A stretch of 64,000 bases of DNA, taken from assembly GCF_014203235.1 (NCBI RefSeq), contig NZ_JACHIN010000002.1, forward strand, positions 179,245 through 243,244, given 5' to 3'. This DNA is from Nonomuraea endophytica (GTDB lineage: Bacteria; Actinomycetota; Actinomycetes; Streptosporangiales; Streptosporangiaceae). Shown in pieces: positions 33,364 through 41,645 of the stretch. Made by a program: the position numbers and the translations under genes. How positions within the stretch are numbered: the first letter of the stretch is position 1; every line of letters starts with the position of its first letter. The notes under the pieces were generated by a model. That model was not told the origin of the DNA and made no database searches. It saw only the letters and a list, made by a program, of their open reading frames with translations.

Positions 33364-34839
33364 ATGCTCAGCACTCGTCATCTCTCACGTGCCGCACTGA
33401 CGCTGGCCGCGACCGTGTGCCTGACCGGCCTGCCGGCTCTGGCCGGTACGGCGGGCGCGGCGACGGAGCCGCTGGCGTGGAAGAGATGCGCCACGACGGC
33501 CAAGGACTGGCCGGTCGCGAACGACGCCGAATCCGAATGCGCGATGCTGACGGTCCCGATGGACCACGCGAACCCGCGGGGCCGTACGATCAAGATCGCG
33601 GTGAGCCGGCTCAAGGCCAAGGACCCCGGCCGGCGCCGCGGCGTGCTGGTGATCAGCCCCGGCGGCCCCGGCATCTCCAACATCACCGCCCCGGCCTCGT
33701 ACGCGACCAACAGCCTCGGGACGCTGACCGCCGACCACGATCTGATCGGGTTCGACCCCAGAGGCGTGGGCTACAGCGACAAGATCAATTGCGAGGAGGG
33801 CGCCGTCAGGGAGCCGCCGCCCGGCGCGTCCGCCAAGGCCAGGGCGAAGGCCGCCTTCAGCCAGATGGCCGCCTCCAACAAGCGGTGCACGGCGATGGAT
33901 CCCGGCTTCGTCCGGCAGTTGACCACCACGAACATCGCCCGCGACGTCGATGCCATCCGTGCGGCGCTCGGCGCGCCGAAGATCGGTTTCTACGGCGTGT
34001 CGTACGGCACCGCGGTGGGCTTGACCTACCGGTCGCTGTTCGACGACCGGGTGGACCGGATGTGGGTGGACTCGGTGATGCCACCCGTCATGGACCTCGC
34101 CGCCATGGACGCCGTCACCGACGCTGTCGGCGAGAAGTCCTTCGAGCGGTTCCTCACATGGCTGGCCGGGCGCGACGCCGAGTACCACTTCGGGACGACC
34201 GCCGCCGCCGTCCGCACGACGATCTTCGCCCTGCGCGACCGGCTCGACCGCGAGCCGCTGACGGCCGGCAAGGAGACCCGGCTGGACGGCGACTGGGTCA
34301 GAGGCCTGCTCGGCGCGGGCGCCGACGGCTGGGCCGCCTCTGCCAGGGATCTGGCCACCGTCCGGGAGGACGGCATCCCACGGTCGGCGCGGACGGAGGC
34401 GGCCGGCGCGCAGGTGTTCGGCTTCGACGACGCGCCCCTGGGCATGAACACCACCCAGTACAACGCGATCTTCTGCAACGAGGGAACCGGCGGGCGCGAC
34501 TTCGAACAGGTGTGGGCCGATGCGCAGGATCGCCGGCAACGCTTCCCGGGCACCGGCGGCAGAATCGAGTTCAGCAGCTGGTGCGCGGGATGGCCGTGGC
34601 CCGCGCGCCCGTGGCAGCCGGTCAAGGGGAGCAGCCCGCTGCAACTGTCCGGCCACGTCGGCGAATCCGTCACACCGTACGGCTGGGCAGTGGACGCCCA
34701 GAACGCTGTCGGCGGAACCTTGCTGACGATCCAGGACGACACGCACGGCTCGCTGGGCCGGCTGCCCTGCGCCGCGAAGGCGATCGACTTCTTCCGCACC
34801 GGCCGCACCAGCGGGGGCACCTGCCCCGGCACGCGATGA
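33364..34839 (+). CDS. Secreted S33 peptidase (tripeptidyl-aminopeptidase type)
   Basis: 491 residues from ATG 33364; the open frame extends far left but a signal peptide starts here (LSRAALTLAATVCLTGLPAL to AGAA). Motifs are DAESECAMLTVPMDHANPRG, VLVISPGGPGISN (oxyanion), DLIGFDPRGVGYSD, and the nucleophile GFYGVSYGTAVGLTYRS. A helical cap follows, then the TAP C-terminal domain with QYNAIFCNEGTGG, GWPWPARPWQPV and LTIQDDTHGSLGR (catalytic His). This is the Streptomyces SlpD/SlpE/TAP family, which releases N-terminal tripeptides outside the cell. The stop overlaps the next gene by ATGA, so an endoprotease and an exopeptidase are made together. Confidence 0.9.
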   Translation: MLSTRHLSRAALTLAATVCLTGLPALAGTAGAATEPLAWKRCATTAKDWPVANDAESECAMLTVPMDHANPRGRTIKIAVSRLKAKDPGRRRGVLVISPGGPGISNITAPASYATNSLGTLTADHDLIGFDPRGVGYSDKINCEEGAVREPPPGASAKARAKAAFSQMAASNKRCTAMDPGFVRQLTTTNIARDVDAIRAALGAPKIGFYGVSYGTAVGLTYRSLFDDRVDRMWVDSVMPPVMDLAAMDAVTDAVGEKSFERFLTWLAGRDAEYHFGTTAAAVRTTIFALRDRLDREPLTAGKETRLDGDWVRGLLGAGADGWAASARDLATVREDGIPRSARTEAAGAQVFGFDDAPLGMNTTQYNAIFCNEGTGGRDFEQVWADAQDRRQRFPGTGGRIEFSSWCAGWPWPARPWQPVKGSSPLQLSGHVGESVTPYGWAVDAQNAVGGTLLTIQDDTHGSLGRLPCAAKAIDFFRTGRTSGGTCPGTR

Positions 34840-35690
34840 GCCCGCCCGCTTCCACGAACGGACCTGACATGCGCAGACTTCGACGAATCAGCGCGGCGCT
34901 CGCCGCCACCCTTCTCGGCCTGTCGCTGGTGACGCACCCGACGCAGGCCACCACCGTGGACCTGACCGGCAGCGTCAACGTCAACGGCTGCTCGGGAGCA
35001 CTGGTACGGCTGCCCGCCTCCACACCCGCAGACCCGGCTCTCGTCCTGACGAACGGACACTGTTACGAGGGTGCGTGGCCCGTCCCCGACGAGGTTCTGG
35101 TGGACCAGCCCTCCCACCGCCTGTTCGAGCTGCTCGACGCCACCGGCAAACCCGTGGCCGCCCTGCACGCCGCCAGAGCGCTCTACGTGACCATGACCGG
35201 TACCGACATCGCGCTGTACCGGCTCGGCATGACATATCAGCAACTGGAGCGGGACCACCGCATCCGGCCGCTCACAGTCTCGGCGCAGCGCCCCGAGCCG
35301 GGGAAGGAGATCCGGGTGGTCTCCGGCAGCCTGAAGAAGGTCTTCTCGTGTGCCATCGACCGGCTCACGTACCGCGTACTGGAGTCGGGCTACATGACCA
35401 AGGACGTCCTGCGCTACACGTCGGCCTGCAAGACGGGCCCGGGAACCTCGGGCTCTCCGGTCCTCGACGTGGCGAGCGGCGAGGTCGTCGGGATCAACAA
35501 CACCAGCAACCGCGACGGCGGCAGGTGCACGCTGAACAACCCGTGTGAGATGAGCCGCGACGGCGTCATCACCGCCCGGAAGGCCACCGCCTACGGCACC
35601 CAGACGTACTGGCTCACGACGTGCGTCACGGCGGGAAACAAGCTCGACCTGGACCGGCCCGGCTGCCTGCTGCCCAGACCCGGCCGCTAG
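34836..35690 (+). CDS. Secreted trypsin-like serine protease
   Basis: 284 residues if the coupled ATG at 34836 is used; ATG 34869, 11 codons later, would also give a standard signal peptide. Signal: LRRISAALAATLLGLSLVTH. The catalytic triad is visible: His75 (LVLTNGHCYEG), Asp124 (MTGTDIALYRL) and Ser205 (KTGPGTSGSPVLD). Six Cys probably form disulfides (for example GHCYEG, FSCAID, ACKTG). The protein belongs to the S1/S1B-like chymotrypsin fold. It follows the S33 peptidase with a 4-base overlap, forming an extracellular proteolysis unit for nutrient scavenging or protein processing. Confidence 0.9.
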   Translation: MSPPASTNGPDMRRLRRISAALAATLLGLSLVTHPTQATTVDLTGSVNVNGCSGALVRLPASTPADPALVLTNGHCYEGAWPVPDEVLVDQPSHRLFELLDATGKPVAALHAARALYVTMTGTDIALYRLGMTYQQLERDHRIRPLTVSAQRPEPGKEIRVVSGSLKKVFSCAIDRLTYRVLESGYMTKDVLRYTSACKTGPGTSGSPVLDVASGEVVGINNTSNRDGGRCTLNNPCEMSRDGVITARKATAYGTQTYWLTTCVTAGNKLDLDRPGCLLPRPGR

Positions 35691-35816
35691 GCAGGCGGAC
35701 GATCCTGGCGGTGACCAGCGCGGCAGGCCGGTCGAGGTCCAGCACGATCCCGATAGCACAGCAGGAGCGAAAGGGCACAGAGGTGCCCACCCCGCGCATC
35801 TGATTTACTGCGAATC

Positions 35817-37898
35817 ATGAACGGGGTCTTAGTGGGTGGCCGATATCGCTTGCTGGAGGAGATTGGCGCAGGTGGGATGGGCCGCGTCTGGCGCGGTCAG
35901 GACGAGCTGATGGGCCGTCCGGTCGCGGTCAAGGAGATCCGCCTGCCGACGGCCGACCAGCAGTTCTACGAGCGGGTCGTGCACGAGGTCAAGTCGGCGG
36001 CCCTGCTCCACCATCCCCGCGTCGTGACTATCCACGACATCGTGTCGGCCGACGACGGTCCGATGATCGTCATGGAGTACTTCGCCGGCCGCTCACTGGC
36101 CCAGGTGATCGCCACCGACGGCCCGCTCCCGGTGGCGCACGTACGCGGAATCGCCGTCGACGTGCTGAACGTCCTGGTCGAGGCCCACCAAGCCGGCATC
36201 GTCCACCGCAACCTCAGGCCGTCGAACATCCTGCTGTCCGACGCCCGCCTCGTGGTGACCGACTTCGGCGTCAGCCGTCCCCCCGAAGAACACTCGCCCA
36301 CGCCGTTGACCACCGCGGCCTTCCTGCCGCCGGAGCAGGTACGCGGCGAGCACGCGGGCCCGGCGGGCGACCTGTGGTCACTGGGCGCCACGCTCCACGC
36401 CGCGCTGGAAGGACGCTCGCCGTTCGAGGGTCCGACCCTCGTCGCGACAATGGCGGCGGTCCTGGCCGCGGATCGGCCTCGCCCCGAACGTGCGGGCCCA
36501 CTGACCCCGCTGCTGGACGCCCTGCTCCAACGGGATCCGGCCCGCCGCCCGACCGCCACTCAGGCGCTGGCGCTCCTGGCGGCGCCTCCCCCCGCCATGC
36601 CCGCCGGACCGCCCATAGCCGTGCGGCCCACGCCTCCCACCGCCCCGTACAACGCATCACCCGCCATCCCGAACGCACCGCACCGCACATCGCCCGCCGC
36701 GCCGCCGACCGGGCCGGCGCTCCTGCGCCGCCGCAGTCTCCTGTACGGCGGAGCCGCCGCCGCCCTGCTGACCGGCATCGGCGCCACGGCCGCGTTCCTG
36801 CTGCAAGACGACACACCCGAACGCCCAACCCGGCGGGCCCAGCCGTCAACCACGCCGCAGACCGGCACGCCCAGTCCGGCGACCACCGCTCTCAAGTGGA
36901 CGGCCCTGCACACCTTCACCGGCCACGACAAGAAGACTCCCGGCGAGGCGGTGTTCACCCCGGACGGCGACTCCGTGATCATCAGCCGCTACCGAGGCGG
37001 CGGCATGCTCGCGTCATGGGATGTCCGCACCGGCAAGCGCCTGCGCGTCTTCGGCGACGCCGACCTCGGCACCGACTCCCTCTCGCTCAATCCGGACGGA
37101 ACCAGGGTGGTCACCTCCGGCGTGGACAGGACTTCGTTGTGGAACCCCGCGACCGGCGCCCTGGTCGAGAAGCTGGGCGGCCACAGCACCTCCTGGGCGG
37201 CGAAGTTCAGTCCCGACGGCTCGACGCTGGTCACCACCGGCGGAGGCGAACCCGTTCTGCTTTGGACCCCGGAAGGCAAGCTGCTCGCGAAGCTCAAGGG
37301 ACACAAGGGCATCGTCTGGAACCCCGCCTTCAGTTCCGACTCCACACTCCTCATCACCCCCAGCGAAGATCGCACGGCCCGGCTGTGGGACGTACGCGAA
37401 CGCGAGCTCCTGCACACGCTCAAGGGCCACCTCGACATCGTCACCGACGCCTCCATCAGCCCCGACGGCAAGCTCGCGGCCACCTCCAGCCGCGACGGCA
37501 CCGCCCGGCTGTGGGACACCGGCACCGGCGAACAACTGGCCGAACTGGAAGGCGAGGTCTACAACCTCGCCTTCCGCCCCACGGCGCCCGCGCTCCTGGC
37601 GACCACCGACATCACCGGACCATTCCGATACTGGAACCCCGCCTCACCCGGCCAGCCCACCGAGCTGCCCGATCAGGGCCGGCTCAACGCCCTGACCTTC
37701 TCCGCCGACGGCTCGCTCCTGGCCACCTGCGCCGAGAACGGCGAGATCTACCTGTGGGACGGCGCCACGGGAGCCGCGGCCGCGACCCTCACCGGCCACA
37801 CCGGCGCGGTACGGTTCGCGGCCTTCAACCACGACGGCACCACGCTGGCCTCCTGCGCGGAAGACGGCACGGCGCGCGTCTGGCAACTCTCACGGTAG
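35817..37898 (+). CDS. Ser/Thr kinase-WD40 receptor with HRN in place of HRD (possible pseudokinase)
   Basis: 693 residues. Residues 8-265 are a PknB-like kinase domain: IGAGGMGRVWRG (glycine loop), Lys39 (PVAVKEI), MEYFAGRSL, catalytic loop IVHRNLRPSNILL, VTDFGVSR (Asp149), and FLPPEQVRG. The catalytic-loop Asp is Asn132, seen directly in the codon AAC, so phosphotransfer should be weak or absent, while nucleotide-binding residues remain. After a Pro/Ala-rich linker there is one membrane helix (about 308-328, LLYGGAAAALLTGIGATAAF). An outer beta-propeller of about seven WD40 blades follows (SEDRTARLWDVRER, SRDGTARLWDTGTG, AEDGTARVWQLSR). Actinomycetes use such proteins as envelope sensors. 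No Shine-Dalgarno is seen, so it may be translated leaderless. A hairpin terminator follows. Confidence 0.92.
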   Translation: MNGVLVGGRYRLLEEIGAGGMGRVWRGQDELMGRPVAVKEIRLPTADQQFYERVVHEVKSAALLHHPRVVTIHDIVSADDGPMIVMEYFAGRSLAQVIATDGPLPVAHVRGIAVDVLNVLVEAHQAGIVHRNLRPSNILLSDARLVVTDFGVSRPPEEHSPTPLTTAAFLPPEQVRGEHAGPAGDLWSLGATLHAALEGRSPFEGPTLVATMAAVLAADRPRPERAGPLTPLLDALLQRDPARRPTATQALALLAAPPPAMPAGPPIAVRPTPPTAPYNASPAIPNAPHRTSPAAPPTGPALLRRRSLLYGGAAAALLTGIGATAAFLLQDDTPERPTRRAQPSTTPQTGTPSPATTALKWTALHTFTGHDKKTPGEAVFTPDGDSVIISRYRGGGMLASWDVRTGKRLRVFGDADLGTDSLSLNPDGTRVVTSGVDRTSLWNPATGALVEKLGGHSTSWAAKFSPDGSTLVTTGGGEPVLLWTPEGKLLAKLKGHKGIVWNPAFSSDSTLLITPSEDRTARLWDVRERELLHTLKGHLDIVTDASISPDGKLAATSSRDGTARLWDTGTGEQLAELEGEVYNLAFRPTAPALLATTDITGPFRYWNPASPGQPTELPDQGRLNALTFSADGSLLATCAENGEIYLWDGATGAAAATLTGHTGAVRFAAFNHDGTTLASCAEDGTARVWQLSR

Positions 37899-37949
37899 GA
37901 CCGACTCCCCCAAGTCATCGCCAGTCGTTCGACCGATGCGGCCCGGTCC

Positions 37950-37982
37950 CCTCCGCCCCTACCGTTGCGACAAGGGCGGAGG
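37950..37982 (+). terminator. Hairpin terminator after the kinase gene
   Basis: CCTCCGCCC (37950-37958) pairs perfectly with GGGCGGAGG (37974-37982), with a 15-base loop, followed by GCGCCTTT. Located 52 bases after the kinase stop. Confidence 0.7.
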
Positions 37983-38103
37983 CGCCTTTCACCCCCGGGC
38001 CGCGGATACCACAGGTAGCCTCTGATCATCGACAGGCGTTTCGGCATTGAGTGACCTGGCCCGCGAACTTCGTGTAGATCACACAGCACTTGGAGGTGCA
38101 GCG

Positions 38104-38880
38104 ATGGACACGTCCGCGTATCTGAAGGCCGTTGTCGAGCAGACGAGTACGTTCGCCGATTGGGTGCACGACAAGGACGCGACGGCCCCGGTGCCGACAT
38201 GTCCGGAGTGGACCCTGGCCGATCTCGTCGACCACGTCGGCAGCGTACAGCGCATGGTGTCCATGCTCGTGGGCGAGCGGATGACCGAGCCGAGCAAGGC
38301 GTTCGAAGGCTATGTTCCGGGTCCGGCCGATTCGGGCCAGTGGCGTGCCTGGCTGAACGACGGCGCGGCGGAGGCGACTCAGGCGTTCACGTCGGTCACC
38401 GACGACACGCCGGTGTGGGATCCCTCGGGCGCCGCCGCGGGCGTGCCGTTCTGGTCACGCCGGCTCCTGGGCGAGGCCTGCGTGCACCGCGCGGACGCGG
38501 CTTCGGCGCTCGGCACACGGTACGAGCTGGCGCCGGACCTCGCCGTTGAGGCCTTGGAGGACTGGCTCGACACGATGACCTCCCGCGGCTACTGGGAGAA
38601 CAGGCCGGGCTTCGCCGATGCGATGCGCGGGGACGGTCAGACGCTGCACTTCCACGCGACCGACGCGCCCGGGGAGTGGGTGGCCCGCCGGGAACCGGAC
38701 CGGGTCGCGCTGGAGCGCACCCACACCAAGGCGGACGTCGCGGTACGCGGCCCGGCCGCCGAACTCCTGCTCGTGATCAGCAGGCGGCGCCCCCTGGAAG
38801 CGGCTCCCACGCTGGAAGTGCATGGGGATCGGGCGCTGTTCGTCCACTGGATCGAACACATGGACTGGGTCACCGGCTGA
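38104..38880 (+). CDS. Maleylpyruvate isomerase family mycothiol-dependent enzyme
   Basis: 258 residues from ATG 38104, with GGAGGTG upstream; the open frame begins 19 codons earlier without a site. The N-terminal DinB/MDMPI domain has TAPVPTCPEWTLADLVDHVG (metal His and the C-P-x-W motif), followed by GVPFWSRRLLGEACVHRADA (Glu and His ligands). The C-terminal SCP2-like domain ends LEVHGDRALFVHWIEHMDW. The family binds a divalent metal and uses mycothiol as cofactor, which fits an actinomycete. The exact reaction (isomerisation, S-transfer or detoxification) is unknown. Transcribed alone after the kinase terminator. Confidence 0.9.
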   Translation: MDTSAYLKAVVEQTSTFADWVHDKDATAPVPTCPEWTLADLVDHVGSVQRMVSMLVGERMTEPSKAFEGYVPGPADSGQWRAWLNDGAAEATQAFTSVTDDTPVWDPSGAAAGVPFWSRRLLGEACVHRADAASALGTRYELAPDLAVEALEDWLDTMTSRGYWENRPGFADAMRGDGQTLHFHATDAPGEWVARREPDRVALERTHTKADVAVRGPAAELLLVISRRRPLEAAPTLEVHGDRALFVHWIEHMDWVTG

Positions 38881-39084
38881 CCCACGCGAGCGCCACCCCG
38901 TCGCCTCCGGGGAAGGACCATTCCGTCGCGGACGAGCTCGCCATAGGGCTCGGGTTCGGCGGGCTTCAGGGCGAGGTCCAGGTCGCCGCCGGCCGCGGCA
39001 TCACCACGATGCCCGCCGCGCCGCCCGCCTGGCCGCCGCGCTGCGCACCGCCGTACTCGAAGCGGAAACACCGGCGTGAAGGGG

Positions 39085-39693
39085 TCAGGCGATGGATCGC
39101 GCCACCAGGGCCATGGCCTGCCGCATGGCGTTCCGCACCTCGTCGGGGCCGTCGCCGCGCTGCAGAGAGGTCAGCGCGGACGCGCTGACCGCGCCCACCA
39201 TCGCGCCGACCAGCGCGGCGGCGAGGACGGCGTCGAGCCTGTCGGGGTACGCCCGCTGCAGCGCCCGGGCCAGTTCGGCCTGGGCGGTGAGGTAGCGCTG
39301 CAGCAGCCGGGCCTGCAGCGCCGGTTCCGAGGCTGCGAGTCGTGCCCGGAGCGCCGCGAGTCCACTGGACAGGTCGCGGTCCCAGGCGTTGACGATCATC
39401 TGGTCCGTCGCCCGCACCAGCACGTCGGGCAGCCGCTCCCCCGCGTCGCGCTCGGCGATCGCCTCCAGCGCCAGGTCGACGCGGACGTCGGTGTCGGCCA
39501 GGAGCACGTCCTCCTTGGTCTGGAAGTGGAGGAAGTAGGTGCGGGGGGACACCTCGGCGGCGTCGGCGATCTCGGCCACGGTCACCTGGTCGTAGCCCCT
39601 GTCCTGGAACAGGCGGACGGCCGCCTCGATCAACGCCTGCCGGGTGCGTTGCTTCTTGCGCTCCCGCAGTCCCAGTTTCTCCATGTGAGCCAT
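39085..39693 (-). CDS. TetR-family transcriptional regulator
   Basis: 202 residues (ATG 39693; an alternative ATG three codons in). The helix-turn-helix spans about 18-65: RTRQALIEAAVRLFQDRGYD, QVTVAEIADAAEVSPRTYFL and HFQTKEDVLL, a textbook TetR/AcrR N-terminus. The C-terminal helical domain has ALRARLAASEPALQARLLQR, and VGAMVGAVSASALTSLQRGD near the end. It is divergent from the SDR gene at 39766; the gap contains a perfect 8-base inverted repeat that is probably its operator. It should repress the SDR and its partner. Ligand unknown. Confidence 0.9.
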   Translation of the reverse strand: MAHMEKLGLRERKKQRTRQALIEAAVRLFQDRGYDQVTVAEIADAAEVSPRTYFLHFQTKEDVLLADTDVRVDLALEAIAERDAGERLPDVLVRATDQMIVNAWDRDLSSGLAALRARLAASEPALQARLLQRYLTAQAELARALQRAYPDRLDAVLAAALVGAMVGAVSASALTSLQRGDGPDEVRNAMRQAMALVARSIA

Positions 39694-39707
39694 CTTACTT
39701 CAGCATC

Positions 39708-39745
39708 TGCAGTCATACACACGATGAATCGCTACAGTGACTGCA
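39708..39745. promoter_or_regulatory. Probable TetR operator (inverted repeat)
   Basis: TGCAGTCA at 39708-39715 and TGACTGCA at 39738-39745 form a perfect 8-base inverted repeat in the short gap between the divergent TetR and SDR genes. The symmetry and position fit a TetR-type site; half-site spacing (22 bases between arms) is wide, so two dimers or a looped site are possible. Confidence 0.55.
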
Positions 39746-39765
39746 TCGAATGAAGGGTGAAGATC

Positions 39766-40746
39766 ATGGGAAGTCTGGACGGACGGGTCATCCTCATCAC
39801 CGGGGCGGGGCGTGGCATCGGGCGGGAGGAGGCGTTGTTCTTCGCCGCCGAGGGCGCCAAGGTCGTGGTCAACGACCCGGGCGTCGCCATCGACGGCACC
39901 GGCGGGGACGGCGGCGTGGCGGCGGAGGTCGTCGAGGAGATCACCGCGGCCGGCGGACAGGCGGTGGCCAGCACCGACAGCGTCGCCGACTGGGACGGCG
40001 CCCGGCGGATGGTGGAGACGGCGCTGCGCTCCTTCGGCGACCTGCACGTCGTGGTCAACAACGCGGCCATCACCCGGAACGCCGGCCTGACCGACCTGAC
40101 GGAGCGGGACTTCGACGACGTCCTGGCCGTCAAGCTCAAGGGCACCTTCGCGGTGACGCACTGGGCGGCCCGGCACTGGCGCGACCGGTTCCGGGCGGGG
40201 GTCCGTGCCGATCGTGCCGTCGTCAACACCGCCTCCGGCTCCGGGCTGCTCAACCCGCTGCCCGCGCAGGTCTCCTACGCGGCGAGCAACGCCGGGGTCG
40301 CGGCGCTGACCATCGTGGCCGCCCTCGAACTGGGGCAGTACGGCGTGCGGGTCAACTGCGTCTCGCCGTCGATGGCCCGCACCCGGCTCACCCTCGGCGT
40401 CCCGGGCATGAGCCAGGAAGGGCCGGCGGCCGCGTTCGACCCGCTGCACCCGGCCGCCATCGCGCCCGTCGCCGCCTACCTGGCCGGTCCGGCCTGCCCG
40501 CTCACCGGCCAGGTGCTGTCGGTGCGAGGCGGTACGGTCTCGGTCAACCACGGCTGGACCCTCGCCGGCCACCTCCACAAGGACGGGCCATGGAGCGTGG
40601 CCGAACTCGCGGAGAAGGTGAAAGAGCTGCCGATGGACGACCCGTTCGACAAGCTCGCCGAGGCCCTGTCCGGCGCGCTCGGCACCACCGGACGGGCCGA
40701 ACTCCAGGAGATGATCAGCTCCCTGCTGGGCGAACCCGCTCGATGA
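39766..40746 (+). CDS. SDR-family oxidoreductase with YxxxN instead of YxxxK
   Basis: 326 residues from ATG 39766, with AAGGG upstream. Cofactor-binding TGAGRGIGREEAL and VVVNDPG are typical of NAD(P)-dependent short-chain dehydrogenases (MFE-2/HSD17B4-like subgroup). NNAAI follows, and the catalytic Ser is in NTASGSG. The active-site Tyr lies in SYAASNAGVAALT. In nearly all SDRs the residue four after this Tyr is Lys; here it is Asn, coded AAC, so catalysis may be altered. The C-terminal extension (DPFDKLAEALSGALGT) is longer than in simple reductases. It is probably controlled by the divergent TetR. The stop overlaps a small chimeric gene by ATGA. Confidence 0.88.
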   Translation: MGSLDGRVILITGAGRGIGREEALFFAAEGAKVVVNDPGVAIDGTGGDGGVAAEVVEEITAAGGQAVASTDSVADWDGARRMVETALRSFGDLHVVVNNAAITRNAGLTDLTERDFDDVLAVKLKGTFAVTHWAARHWRDRFRAGVRADRAVVNTASGSGLLNPLPAQVSYAASNAGVAALTIVAALELGQYGVRVNCVSPSMARTRLTLGVPGMSQEGPAAAFDPLHPAAIAPVAAYLAGPACPLTGQVLSVRGGTVSVNHGWTLAGHLHKDGPWSVAELAEKVKELPMDDPFDKLAEALSGALGTTGRAELQEMISSLLGEPAR

Positions 40747-41156
40747 GCCTGGCCAGCCTGGGGCTGAGCGCCGTTCAGAAGCGTCTGTACTGCCACTTCT
40801 ACCTCAACCCGGCGCGCGGCGGCGGCACCTCCCGACCCAACCGGTTCGCCTTCATGGCCTGGCCGGACTGGCTGACCTACGACTCCATCGCGCCGGCGCC
40901 GAGCGTCTCCCGGCCCACGCTGATCGTGCACAGCCAGGACGCCGCCATCCCTGACGGCGCCCGCCGCTTCCACGACGGAGCGGACATGACCGGGCGGATG
41001 CCGGAGAGGTACATCGAGGCGATCTTCAGCTTCTACGGCGACGGGACACTCGACGAATCCCGGATCTATCCGACGGTGGAGGACGTGACGGGCACTCCCC
41101 CGCGAAGTTTCCGGCAGTGGGCGCTGGCCCACCGCGCGGCCTTCTCCGGGGAGTGA
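40743..41156 (+). CDS. Chimeric small protein: alpha/beta-hydrolase tail joined to NmrA-like tail
   Basis: 137 residues starting at the ATGA overlap. Residues 1-78 look like the C-terminal part of an alpha/beta hydrolase: RFAFMAWPDWLTYDSIAPA and SRPTLIVHSQDAAIPDGARR, including the Asp of a catalytic acid strand. Residues 80-137 match the end of NmrA/NAD(P)H-azoreductase-like proteins: MPERYIEAIFSFYGDGTLDE and VTGTPPRSFRQWALAHRAAF. Neither part has an active site of its own, so this looks like two broken genes fused into one open frame, kept open and coupled to the SDR. Either a relic or a new binding protein. The fusion is an inference from motifs. Confidence 0.6.
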   Translation: MSLASLGLSAVQKRLYCHFYLNPARGGGTSRPNRFAFMAWPDWLTYDSIAPAPSVSRPTLIVHSQDAAIPDGARRFHDGADMTGRMPERYIEAIFSFYGDGTLDESRIYPTVEDVTGTPPRSFRQWALAHRAAFSGE

Positions 41157-41160
41157 TCCG

Positions 41161-41190
41161 CTCCTGGGGCGTCACAGCGCGCCCCAGGAG
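41161..41190. terminator. Bidirectional terminator hairpin
   Basis: CTCCTGGGGCG (41161-41171) and CGCCCCAGGAG (41180-41190) form a perfect 11-base stem with an 8-base loop, between the convergent chimeric gene and the Lrp gene. It overlaps the last codons of Lrp. Confidence 0.7.
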
Positions 41191-41645
41191 TACGTCACCT
41201 TCTCGATCTTCATGTAGGTGAAGAGCTCGGTGCTGCGCACGCCGGGAATGCGCCGGACGACGTCGTTCAGGATGGTCAGCAGTTCGGCCGAGTCGCGCCC
41301 GATGACCTCGATGAGGATGTCGTAGCGCCCGGAGGACAGCACCACGTAAACGATCTGGTCGACGTCCGACAACGCCGCGGCGACCGCCCGCAGGTCTCCG
41401 TCCGCGTTGATCCCGATCATGGCCTGGACGTTGAAGCCCATCTTGAACGGCTCGGAGACGGCCACCACTTCGATGACGCCGTTGTCGAGGAGCCGCTGCA
41501 CCCGCTGGCGCACCGCGGCGCGGGACAGCCCGACCTCAGGCCCCAGTTTGGAGTACGGCATGCGCCCGTCCACCTGGAGAACCCGGATGATCGACTTGTC
41601 GATTTCATCAAGTTCGACCTGGTGTGCCCGGTTGTCCTCGGCCAC
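41172..41645 (-). CDS. Lrp/AsnC-family transcriptional regulator
   Basis: 157 residues from GTG 41645, with GGGAGG upstream; the frame is open much further left but antisense to the aminotransferase gene, so this start is chosen. N-terminal HTH: ELDEIDKSIIRVLQVDGRMP, YSKLGPEVGLSRAAVRQRVQ and RLLDNGVIEVVAV. The C-terminal RAM/ACT-like ligand domain has QAMIGINADGDLRAVAAALS, VDQIVYVVLSSGRYDILIEV and RIPGVRSTELFTYMKI. Lrp/AsnC proteins respond to amino acids. It is divergent from the class III aminotransferase at 41823, which it most likely controls. Confidence 0.92.
   Translation of the reverse strand: MAEDNRAHQVELDEIDKSIIRVLQVDGRMPYSKLGPEVGLSRAAVRQRVQRLLDNGVIEVVAVSEPFKMGFNVQAMIGINADGDLRAVAAALSDVDQIVYVVLSSGRYDILIEVIGRDSAELLTILNDVVRRIPGVRSTELFTYMKIEKVTYSWGAL

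Noticed and set aside
38881..39084. Short plus-strand peptide ending RRAARLAAALRTAVLEAE
   Set aside because: It could be the tail of a lost gene, but nothing upstream in frame is recognisable; left as intergenic.
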